Shown piece by piece: positions 37,961 to 45,080 of a DNA stretch of 64,000 bases. Position 1 is the first letter of the stretch, and each line of letters opens with the position of its first letter. The DNA comes from Dokdonella_A sp040005635 (GTDB lineage Bacteria > Pseudomonadota > Gammaproteobacteria > Xanthomonadales > Rhodanobacteraceae), in assembly GCA_040005635.1 (NCBI GenBank), contig JBDTYM010000010.1, positions 1 through 64,000 on the forward strand, given 5' to 3'. The position numbers were made by a program, and so were the translations under genes. The notes beneath the pieces were generated by a model. The model did no database searches. It had not been told where the DNA came from and worked only from the letters and a program-made list of their open reading frames with translations.

Positions 37961-38020
37961 GTCTGCCAAGGCCGTTGCTTCCGTGAAGTGGATTCGCCAG
38001 ATTACGTGAGCTGGACGAAC

Positions 38021-38044
38021 GAAAGCGGCCCGTGGGCCGCTTTC
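38021..38044 (-). terminator. Strong hairpin after csbD-type gene
   Basis: GAAAGCGGCCC (38021-38031) and GGGCCGCTTTC (38034-38044) are perfectly complementary over 11 bp, with a tight loop. It lies 23 bp past the stop of the minus-strand CsbD gene and before ackA. The trailing T content is weak, so termination may be partial. Confidence 0.65.
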
Positions 38045-38066
38045 GATGACACTTCCCTGATGTCGA

Positions 38067-38264
38067 TTACAGCGAGCTGTCGAATTCCTTGATCTGCTTG
38101 TGCGCTTCATCCTTGGCAATGCCGTAGCGCTCCTGCAACCTGCCGGCGAGGTATTCGCTGTTGCCTTCGGCGATCTTGAGATCGTCGTCGGTCAGCTTGC
38201 CCCACTTCGTCTTGAGCTTGCCGGCCAGCTGTTTCCATTGACCCTTGATCTTGTCTTCGTTCAT
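38067..38264 (-). CDS. CsbD family stress-response protein
   Basis: A 65-residue hydrophilic protein starting MNEDKIKGQWKQLAGKLK, the CsbD signature, with GKLTDDDLKIAEG and YGIAKDEAHKQI. CsbD-like proteins are strongly induced by general stress but have no established activity. It follows a BON-domain stress protein by 37 bp and probably shares its transcript. Confidence 0.93.
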   Translation of the reverse strand: MNEDKIKGQWKQLAGKLKTKWGKLTDDDLKIAEGNSEYLAGRLQERYGIAKDEAHKQIKEFDSSL

Positions 38265-38301
38265 GGCATGTCCTCTTTTCTGCTGGAATGGAGAGTCGGG
38301 C

Positions 38302-38649
38302 TTACTGCTTGCTCTTCAGCCCACTCGAGTCGACGTTCTTGACGCCCTTGACCGTTTCCGCGGCAATCACGGCTTTCTTTACCGCCGCGTGTGTCGGCTG
38401 GGTGCCCGTCAGCGTCACGACGCCGTCGATGGTCTTCACACTGATATCCATGCTGGTGACGCCGTCGGTGGTGGCCAATTCGGATTTCACCTTGGTCGTG
38501 ATCCACGTATCGGTCACCGGCTGATCGGACTTCGACGAAGTCATGGCATCCGACTTCGGCGCCTCCGCGGCTGCGGCGAGAGACGCGCAACCCAGCGTCA
38601 GCATCGAAGCGAGAGCAACGGTCGGCAGGGAAGCAATGAGGGTTTTCAT
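38302..38649 (-). CDS. Periplasmic BON-domain protein (OsmY-like)
   Basis: A 115-residue protein with a cleavable signal peptide (LASMLTLGCASLAAAA) and a single BON domain at about 45-113 (DTWITTKVKSELATTDGV, then TIDGVVTLTGTQPTHAAV). BON domains bind membranes or phospholipid, and OsmY-type proteins respond to osmotic stress. AGGAGAACCCC gives an excellent ribosome-binding site for ATG 38649. No lipobox with correct spacing is present. It precedes the CsbD gene. Confidence 0.9.
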   Translation of the reverse strand: MKTLIASLPTVALASMLTLGCASLAAAAEAPKSDAMTSSKSDQPVTDTWITTKVKSELATTDGVTSMDISVKTIDGVVTLTGTQPTHAAVKKAVIAAETVKGVKNVDSSGLKSKQ

Positions 38650-38978
38650 GGGGTTCTCCTTTTTGGAACAAACGCGGCTAGCGAGGTTGGCAGCGCTGTG
38701 GCCGCGTTCGAACACCTTGGACCTTGGCCGCGGACCTGGTCATGAACAATGAAAACTTCACGTAATGCGCGGTTCATCCAACGGATTCTTTCGCGCAGCG
38801 ATAAGCGGTCCAGCGTACAGACGCCTTCGCGCGCGCAGCGCAGCATGAATCGATCGCAGAGCGGCGGCAGTGTCGTTCTGCATCACCCCGCGCCGGCTCC
38901 CGGTCGCCGGCGTCCACCCGGATGACGCGGCGAGGTCGCGTGTCCGCAAGTCCCGCCCGTCAACTTTCGAGTACCGCC
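38650..38978. other. Intergenic region before the 87-residue gene
   Basis: Holds the promoter for the minus-strand BON/CsbD pair and the lead-in to a small plus-strand gene. Open frames on either strand here show no recognisable product or ribosome-binding site. No obvious operator was seen. Confidence 0.4.
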
Positions 38979-39242
38979 ATGCAAAAACGACAGGCTTTCG
39001 GCACCTTGCACGACAACCTTTCCGCGCTCGCGGCGCGCGTCTACATCGGTACCTTCGAAGCACCTATCCTGGTCTGGGCCGACGACGTGGGCGAAGTATT
39101 CGGCGTGCATCCATCGAAGAGTCCGCAGGTGCCCGCGACCTGGATTGCCGGCACGTTCGACTCCGACGTACAGCACAGCGATATCGAAGACGATCTTCGA
39201 ATGTTGCTGCGCGAACGCGCAAAAGACTGGATCGTCGACTGA
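38979..39242 (+). CDS. Hypothetical protein, 87 residues
   Basis: Begins MQKRQAFGTLHDNLSALAAR and continues with VYIGTFEAPILVWADDVGEV. It is soluble and acidic at the C-terminus, without signal peptide or membrane segment. I do not recognise the family. The composition and coding pattern fit the neighbouring genes, and it fills the gap between the stress genes and the SPFH gene, with which it is convergent. Confidence 0.55.
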   Translation: MQKRQAFGTLHDNLSALAARVYIGTFEAPILVWADDVGEVFGVHPSKSPQVPATWIAGTFDSDVQHSDIEDDLRMLLRERAKDWIVD

Positions 39243-39273
39243 CGATGGCGAGCGTGAACTCCGGGCACGGCCT

Positions 39274-40146
39274 CTAGTTCGACGGTTTCTGCACCTCGGC
39301 ATGGCCGTAGGCCGCCTGTGCGGCCGACGCAAGGGCTATCGCTGCCGCCGGGTTCATGCTGTCGACCATCGCACTCGGAATCAGGATCGTGGTGCCGCGT
39401 TCCTTGGTCGTCTCGTAGATGATGTTCATCGCACGCAGCTGCAGCGCGCCGGGTTGGTTGGCGTAGACCTTGGCCGCCTCGACGAACTTGTTCGCGATCT
39501 CGGCTTCGGCCGAGCCAAGGATGATGCGTGCCTGCTTCTCGCGCTCCGCCTGCGCCTGGCGCGACATCGCGTCCTGCAGTGCGACCGGAATGGCGACGTC
39601 GCGGATCTCGACCGAGCGTACGGTGACGCCCCACTCGACGGTTTTCTGACCGATTTCCTCCGACAGCTGGCGGTCGGCGCTGCGGCGATCGGACAGCAAC
39701 GTCGCCAGCATCGATGCGCCGATCATCTCGCGCAGCGACGTCTGCGCCACGCGCGCCACCGCTTGTTCGTAGTCCGAAATCGCCAGCGCCGCTTTCTGCG
39801 CGTCGTGCACGCGCCAGAAAATGATGGCGTCGACATTGACCGGCACCGTGTCGCGCGTGAGCGCCTGCTCGGCATTGAAGGCGGTGGTCTGAATACGCTC
39901 GTCGATCACCGCCACGACGTTGTCGATCACCGGAATGATCGCAAACAAGCCGGGACCGCGGACGCCATGAAGTTTGCCCGCTCGCAGCACGACGAATTTC
40001 TGCCACGTATTGGCCATCTTCAACGACTGCGAGACGGCGATGGCGGCGATCCAGAAAGCGATGCCCGCACCGAGATTGCCGCGGGCGGCAAACAGGGCGC
40101 CGATCGCCGCGACGGCGACCGTCAGAAACAAGGTGATGGGATTCAT
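39274..40146 (-). CDS. SPFH/stomatin-like membrane protein (slipin)
   Basis: A 290-residue protein with N-terminal hydrophobic segments (residues 3-35: LFLTVAVAAIGALFAARG, then AFWIAAIAV) and an SPFH/band 7 domain at about 45-210, including GPGLFAIIPVIDNVVAVIDE and SADRQLSEEIGQKTVEWGV. The C-terminal part is a helical, coiled-coil-like assembly region rich in Ala/Glu. Slipins organise membrane microdomains and often cooperate with an NfeD protease, but no nfeD is present here. GGAG lies about 7 bases before ATG 40146. The start is divergent from a Crp/Fnr regulator 279 bp away. Confidence 0.9.
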   Translation of the reverse strand: MNPITLFLTVAVAAIGALFAARGNLGAGIAFWIAAIAVSQSLKMANTWQKFVVLRAGKLHGVRGPGLFAIIPVIDNVVAVIDERIQTTAFNAEQALTRDTVPVNVDAIIFWRVHDAQKAALAISDYEQAVARVAQTSLREMIGASMLATLLSDRRSADRQLSEEIGQKTVEWGVTVRSVEIRDVAIPVALQDAMSRQAQAEREKQARIILGSAEAEIANKFVEAAKVYANQPGALQLRAMNIIYETTKERGTTILIPSAMVDSMNPAAAIALASAAQAAYGHAEVQKPSN

Positions 40147-40425
40147 GCGAGGACTCCGACGGGACGAGCGCCCGATTGTTCGAACAGGGTGGGCGGCGGC
40201 TTGGCGCACGTCTGTTCGCTGTCGCACCGAGCCTCGGCGAGGCGGAGTGGCGACAAGTCACGGGCACTCTTCCCCGCTGCAGCCGCTCGTTTTCAGTCCT
40301 CGAGCGGGAGGCGCGGAGTCGCTTTTCGGCCCACTCACCAGCAAGCCCCGCCATGCGTTTATACTTCTACACAGAGCGCCGATATCCGGAGCCATGGCCA
40401 ATTCGCGGACTGGACCGCATCCGAG

Positions 40426-41151
40426 ATGCTTATGGTTTTCGCTGCCGACCCTCGGCAAAACCGGCTGCTTGCGGCGCTGCCCGATTCCGAATGGCAGCGC
40501 TGGCTGCCTCAGATGGAACTGGTCGACATGCCGCTCGGCAAGGTGCTGTACGAGTCAGGCAACCGCCTGAGCCACGTCTACTTCCCGACGACGTCGATCG
40601 TTTCGCTGCTGTATGTGATGGAAGACGGCGCCTCGGCCGAGATCGCCGTGGTCGGGCACGAAGGCATCGTAGGCATTTCGCTGTTCATGGGCGGTGAAAC
40701 AACGCCGAGCCGCGCGGTCGTGCAAAGCGCGGGGCAAGGTTTCCGGCTCTCGTCCCAGCTGCTGATGCTGGAATTCAACCGCGCGGGGCCGGTGCTGCAC
40801 CTGCTGCTGCGCTACACGCAGGCGCTCATCACGCAGATGGCGCAGACGGCAGTGTGCAATCGGCACCATTCGCTCGACCAGCAACTCTGCCGCTGGTTGC
40901 TGTTGAGCCTGGACCGTCTGCATTCCAACGAGCTGGTGATGACGCAGGAACTGATCGCCAATATGCTCGGCGTGCGCCGCGAAGGCGTTACCGAAGCGGC
41001 CGGCAAGCTGCACAAGGCCGGATTGATCCGCTACCGACGAGGCCACATCACGGTTCTCGATCGCGCCGGACTCGAAGGACGCACCTGCGAGTGCTACGCC
41101 GTGGTCAAGAACGAATACGATCGCTTGCTGCCCGCGACGATGGCGATGTGA
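40426..41151 (+). CDS. Crp/Fnr family transcriptional regulator
   Basis: A 241-residue protein with an N-terminal cyclic-nucleotide-binding-like barrel (residues ~10-130: LLAALPDSEWQRWLPQMELV, then HVYFPTTSIVSLL). A C-terminal winged helix follows (MTQELIANMLGVRREGVTEA at about 170-189). There are no Fnr-type N-terminal cysteines, so oxygen sensing by a 4Fe-4S cluster is unlikely. This subfamily, with the phrase DGASAEIAVVGHEGIVG, is common in proteobacteria and its ligand is not known. ATG 40432 is an alternative start. Confidence 0.86.
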   Translation: MLMVFAADPRQNRLLAALPDSEWQRWLPQMELVDMPLGKVLYESGNRLSHVYFPTTSIVSLLYVMEDGASAEIAVVGHEGIVGISLFMGGETTPSRAVVQSAGQGFRLSSQLLMLEFNRAGPVLHLLLRYTQALITQMAQTAVCNRHHSLDQQLCRWLLLSLDRLHSNELVMTQELIANMLGVRREGVTEAAGKLHKAGLIRYRRGHITVLDRAGLEGRTCECYAVVKNEYDRLLPATMAM

Positions 41152-41437
41152 GCGGTGCCGACTCGCGAGTGTCGGTTGCGCTCAACGGAAGCCGCGGAAA
41201 TGCCCGCGCCAGCAACTTTCTCGTTTCGCGCAGGACCAGCCCTTCCAGCTCGGCAAACGTGAACCATTCGTGGCAAGTGCGGCACTCGACCGCGTCGTCG
41301 CCGCGCGGACATCTCGGATGATCGAGATAGTGCCCCTTGCAGTTCGGGCAGCTCAACGCAAACGCGGCATCGATGACCACATCGACCTGATTGAAACGAT
41401 GTGTTGCCGGCGCCAGCGCCATCACGTTGATGGCCAT
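41105..41437 (-). CDS. Small zinc-ribbon protein
   Basis: A 110-residue protein starting MAINVMALAPATHRFNQVDV with two CxxC pairs (CPNC and CRTC, separated by 21 residues including HYLDHPRCP) that should bind one zinc. No family is recognised. Its start overlaps the stop of the preceding gene by 16 bases, suggesting translational coupling. Its last 47 bp overlap the end of the convergent Crp/Fnr gene, which is unusual; the true end could be earlier if the C-terminal tail is not real. Confidence 0.55.
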   Translation of the reverse strand: MAINVMALAPATHRFNQVDVVIDAAFALSCPNCKGHYLDHPRCPRGDDAVECRTCHEWFTFAELEGLVLRETRKLLARAFPRLPLSATDTRESAPLTSPSSRAASDRIRS

Positions 41438-41685
41438 GGCGTCGGAACCAGCGTGACACGCTCGGTACGCGAGCCACGCAGCACATCGTTTACCGCAGCC
41501 GGCATGCGTCCCCCCAACGCACACCACAGGCGAACACGGCCGACCTCGTAGTTGTTCCAGCGTGAGTGGAAAGCGCCGCCCGCGTAGGTACCTTCCATCG
41601 ACACCTGGCGGTCGTCGAGCAGGAAGTGGATCGACTCGCCGTTGCGTGGCAAGGAAGCAGAGCAGGAAACCCATGGCGTCTGCAT
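41422..41685 (-). CDS. Hypothetical protein, 87 residues
   Basis: Begins MQTPWVSCSASLPRNGESIH with further text HSRWNNYEVGRVRLWCALGG. There is no signal peptide or membrane helix and I recognise no family. GAGAAACC precedes the ATG. It overlaps the zinc-ribbon gene downstream by 16 bases. The 199 bp before it contain no clear feature. Confidence 0.5.
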   Translation of the reverse strand: MQTPWVSCSASLPRNGESIHFLLDDRQVSMEGTYAGGAFHSRWNNYEVGRVRLWCALGGRMPAAVNDVLRGSRTERVTLVPTPWPST

Positions 41686-41884
41686 GACGGTTTCTCGGAA
41701 AGCGGAAGGCGCGCCGCAAGTTCGCCGGACAAGCACGTCGTTCGAGAGACGACGCGCTGAGCTGCATTGCGAGCATCGCCACCCTGCGCCGAAGCGGCGA
41801 CGTGGTCTGTGCGCTGGCGTACATCGGCCAGTCGGCACGAGCGGTCAGCGCCGCCGGCGTGCGTCTTCTCGTCGACGGCGCGCG

Positions 41885-42427
41885 TCAGGGTGCCGCTGCG
41901 AGCAGGTAGTCGAACTCGTATGAGTGCTTGCCATCCGCGCCGATGATGATCTTCATCGTGCCGCCGAGTCCTGCGAGCTCGCCGGTGCCGGAATCCGGCA
42001 CGACGATGATGTTGAGATAGGGAACACCGCGCGTCATCGTCGCGTTGTGCTGCAGCACGAACGTGCCTTGGCGCCCCTGCAGCGTGCCGCTGACTTTCTC
42101 GATCGCGACATAACCTGCCGAACCCTGGGTGGCCGTCATCGCGCTCAGCATTTCGCCTTTGCTGGTCGCCTCGAGATCGCCGTGAAACTGTTTGTCGATC
42201 GACATGCGCCCGCGTTTGGCGCCGTCGTCCATGTCCTCGAGCGCGAGCGCCTGTGGCGCCAGCTTGACCTCGAAATCGCCTTTGGCAGACTGGCTCATGA
42301 TGGACTCCCTGGCAGTAGTGTGTGGAAGGGGTGCTTCAGCAGGCGCCGATGGCAGCGCGACCGCAGCCGCGCTCACCGACAGCACGAGGAGTATCGCGAC
42401 CTTCAGGCTGAACTGGGGTGGCATCAT
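41885..42427 (-). CDS. DUF3224 domain protein, possibly exported
   Basis: From ATG 42427 the protein has 180 residues with a signal-peptide-like start (FSLKVAILLVLSVSAAAVAL) and DUF3224 at 44-180 (GDFEVKLAPQALALEDM, GRMSIDKQFHGDLEATSKGE). DUF3224 is a lipocalin-like small barrel of unknown function. A second start at 42298 (MSQSAKGDFEV) has GGGAG seven bases upstream and gives the normal family length of 137 residues, so both secreted and cytosolic forms are possible. It is divergent from an AraC regulator 103 bp away. Confidence 0.78.
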   Translation of the reverse strand: MMPPQFSLKVAILLVLSVSAAAVALPSAPAEAPLPHTTARESIMSQSAKGDFEVKLAPQALALEDMDDGAKRGRMSIDKQFHGDLEATSKGEMLSAMTATQGSAGYVAIEKVSGTLQGRQGTFVLQHNATMTRGVPYLNIIVVPDSGTGELAGLGGTMKIIIGADGKHSYEFDYLLAAAP

Positions 42428-42530
42428 CGTTTCATCCGGCGGGTTGCGTCCCTACTCGCGGCGACCGAAGATCGCCTGGCACCGACTAGCGTCGGCCGAT
42501 GCAAGGCATTCAAGCACGCTCAGCCGACCG

Positions 42531-43436
42531 ATGATTGGAAAAACGCGACGCCAGTCCGCTGCAGCCGATCCGCTTCGTCACGATGCGGAGCCGGGCCCAG
42601 GCACGCGCACGCCAAGCGCGGTCGGCGCCGCCCGCGGCGTACTGCCGAGCCAACCGCTCTCGGGCGCGTTCCATCACGCGCGGCATCTGCCGCCCGCGCA
42701 GCTGCAGCCGTTCGTGCAGCATCTGTGGATCGTGCGCTGGGATCTGCGCGGGCAGGCACCGCAGGTGCGCGAAACGCTGCCGCATCCCAGCGTCCACCTG
42801 ATCTTCGAACGCGCGCTCACGCGCATCTACGGTGTGCATACCGTCCGCTACACGCGCGTACTCGAAGGCGAAGGCTGCGTATTCGGCGTGAAGTTCAGGC
42901 CGGGCGGCTTCCGTCCATTCCTTCGCCGCCCGCTATCCACGCTCGCAGACAGCTCGCTCGCCCTGCCCGACGTCTTCGGCGCGGCGAGCATCGGACTCGA
43001 GGGCGAGGTACTCGCCTGCGGCGACGAACTCGGCATGATCGACGTGGTGACACGCTTCTTCGCCCAGCACCTGCCGCCGGCGGATGCGGACATCGATCGC
43101 GCCGCGGACATCGTCGATCAGATCGATCGCGATCGGCGTCTTACCACGGTCGAGGCCGTCGTCGCACGCAGCGGCCTCGGCAAACGTGCACTGCAGCGGT
43201 TGTTCAACGAATACGTCGGTGTCGGACCGAAATGGGTCATCAACCGCTTCCGCCTGCATGAGGCGATCGAGCAACTCGCTGCCGGCAAGCCGCTCGACTG
43301 GAGCGTGCTTGCGCTCGATCTCGGCTATTTCGACCAGGCGCACTTCATCCACGACTTCCGCAAGCTGGTCGGCCGCACGCCGGCCCAATATGTGCGCGAG
43401 ATCGCGGCGAATGCTGCGCCCACTCAGCGCGAATAG
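42531..43436 (+). CDS. AraC-family transcriptional regulator
   Basis: A 301-residue protein. The N-terminal half (QPFVQHLWIVRWDLRGQAPQ, then HPSVHLIFERALTRIYGV) matches the DUF6597 regulator domain; residues ~195-290 hold two AraC helix-turn-helix motifs (LTTVEAVVARSGLGKRALQR and LALDLGYFDQAHFIHDFRKL). The first ~45 residues are low in family similarity, so the true start may lie further in. The neighbouring divergent DUF3224 gene is its likely target. Confidence 0.85.
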   Translation: MIGKTRRQSAAADPLRHDAEPGPGTRTPSAVGAARGVLPSQPLSGAFHHARHLPPAQLQPFVQHLWIVRWDLRGQAPQVRETLPHPSVHLIFERALTRIYGVHTVRYTRVLEGEGCVFGVKFRPGGFRPFLRRPLSTLADSSLALPDVFGAASIGLEGEVLACGDELGMIDVVTRFFAQHLPPADADIDRAADIVDQIDRDRRLTTVEAVVARSGLGKRALQRLFNEYVGVGPKWVINRFRLHEAIEQLAAGKPLDWSVLALDLGYFDQAHFIHDFRKLVGRTPAQYVREIAANAAPTQRE

Positions 43437-43573
43437 CGCGCAGCGATGTCGTCCGGCACGAAGAAATCGAGCGCCGGCTTGGTACCGGAACGCGGCGTAG
43501 AGCAACGGCACGAAGGTGCGCTGGTTAGCCAGCGACGCCTGCCACGTAGTTCGGAGCCTCCAACGAACGTGGC

Positions 43574-43765
43574 GTGCGTGTGGTCGGCGTAGGCTTCACA
43601 CCCTTCGTAAAACCGGGCAGCCGCCCGGAGTATGTCGAGATGGCAGGCATGGTGGGGTTCGCTGCACTGGCCGATGCCGGCGTTGCTTTGGCGAGATCGA
43701 GCATGCCTACGCCGGCCATGTCTGCGGCGATTCCAGCAGCGGTCGCCGCGCGCTGTACATCGTCA
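43574..43765 (+). pseudogene. Remnant of an SCP-x type thiolase gene
   Basis: From 43574 the frame gives VRVVGVGFTPFVKPGSRPEY and then GFAALADAGVAL, the start of an SCP-x/thiolase-like lipid-transfer protein. About 43695 the coding resemblance shifts by one base and continues EIEHAYAGHVCGDSSSGRRA in the other frame, before ending abruptly. A single-base deletion (GTT GC-TTT GGC GAG) explains the shift. The remaining ~330 residues of a thiolase are missing and the HAF-repeat gene follows on the opposite strand. Confidence 0.65.
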
Positions 43766-43803
43766 CCTTGCAGCGGCGTGACTGGAACGGCGGCGCCTAC
43801 GCA

Positions 43804-44943
43804 TCAGGGATCGAAACCGTCGCTGAAGATTGCGTCATCGGCAACTGGCGTCAGCACATAGCTGCCCACTTGCAGATCTCCGTAGCGCGCTAGCCCGACG
43901 ATGACACCCGCCGCATTGACGGCCTTTGCGGTCAGGAAATAGTCGTAGCCGCTGGTGTCGTCGGCCTGCTCGTAGAGGTCGTAGCTGGCGCCGTCGATGC
44001 TGACGAAGGCCTTGAAGGTGAGCGTGGAGAAATCATCAGCGCGACCCACGATGACGCCGGAGTTGTTGATTCCGAGCGCCTCGCCTGCGGCGAGACCGAG
44101 CGTTGCACCTGCAATCACGCTGGCGCTGCCGTCGGCGGCATACACCACCGGCACCGCGTCGCCGCTGCCGTTGACGTCCATTTCGCCGACACGCACGCCG
44201 TCGGCGTTGATCGCGAATGCCGCACTTTCAACCGCGTCGCTGGCCACACTCATCGGCAGCATCGTCGGCGTGCCGACCGTGCCGATGCTGGCGTGCGTCG
44301 GGGCGAACTGGAAATTCCATACACCGACCAGCTGGCCGGCATCGTTCACGGCCGACCAGCTGGCGTTGACGCTGGCATCGGACGTATCCGTAGTGCCGTA
44401 GTCGACCAGGCCAGTCTGCGCGGTCCAGACGAAACCATGGAACGCCTCGCCGGTCTGCAGGTTCGCCTTGAGGCCGACGACGGTGCCGTTGTCGCTGATA
44501 TCGCGTGGGGTGAGGCCGATGACGGCATCGTCGTCGAGCAGGGTGTACTGGGTCGGATCGGTGCTGTTCCACAGCAGGCCGGGCGAGCTCACGCCAATGT
44601 CCTGCGCGTTGCCGACGACCTGCCCGGCGTTGTTGATCGCAGTCGCCTCACTCTGCATGTCGCTGCCATCGGTGGCTGTCGGCACAGCGAGATCATGCGG
44701 ACCTTTGGCATCCCACAGGAACGCGCGGCTGTTGAAGTCCGCGTCGAGGTAGTAGCCGACGATGTCGCCGGCGTCGTTGATGTCGTTGACGTAGATGTCC
44801 TGCATGCCCGGAATCACCAGCTCGGTCAGGTGATAGTGCGGCGCTGCCGCCTGTGCGGCCGGGTTCAGCCAGAACAGCAAGCCGCTCACGGCCGACAGGC
44901 CGAGCGTTCGGATGGACAAGGTGTGGAGTGCTTTCGAGCGCAT
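43804..44943 (-). CDS. Secreted HAF-repeat protein with terminal DGFD motif
   Basis: A 379-residue exported protein. The signal peptide is about 32 residues (LGLSAVSGLLFWLNPAAQAA). The body contains repeated blocks of the form I-N-D-A-G-D-I-V-G (INDAGDIVGYY, INNAGQVVGNA, VNDAGQLVGVW, INNSGVIVGRA, VNAAGVIVGLA), the HAF extracellular repeats of a beta-propeller-like structure. The C-terminus is VADDAIFSDGFDP, closely matching the ending of the GH44 protein at 51165-52859. ATG 44943 is preferred to upstream starts because the signal peptide begins there. It lies 137 bp after a winged-helix/TPR gene. Confidence 0.8.
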   Translation of the reverse strand: MRSKALHTLSIRTLGLSAVSGLLFWLNPAAQAAAPHYHLTELVIPGMQDIYVNDINDAGDIVGYYLDADFNSRAFLWDAKGPHDLAVPTATDGSDMQSEATAINNAGQVVGNAQDIGVSSPGLLWNSTDPTQYTLLDDDAVIGLTPRDISDNGTVVGLKANLQTGEAFHGFVWTAQTGLVDYGTTDTSDASVNASWSAVNDAGQLVGVWNFQFAPTHASIGTVGTPTMLPMSVASDAVESAAFAINADGVRVGEMDVNGSGDAVPVVYAADGSASVIAGATLGLAAGEALGINNSGVIVGRADDFSTLTFKAFVSIDGASYDLYEQADDTSGYDYFLTAKAVNAAGVIVGLARYGDLQVGSYVLTPVADDAIFSDGFDP

Positions 44944-45080
44944 GCAGCGGATCCGGAGTTGGTGGCGGGGCGGCGTTGCCGGCGGCGACGTCCGCCCGAC
45001 TATGCCGCGAGCGCCGACGACGGCCATGCGAATCGCATTCGAATCCGATTCGAATGCACTGCCGGGCCGATGAGGCGGGC

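Noticed and set aside
43437..43511. Minus-strand text RSGTKPALDFFVPDDIAARY ending at a stop, resembling the end of a VOC/glyoxalase protein
   Set aside because: Only about 22 residues, no supporting upstream coding; could be a remnant but too short to list.
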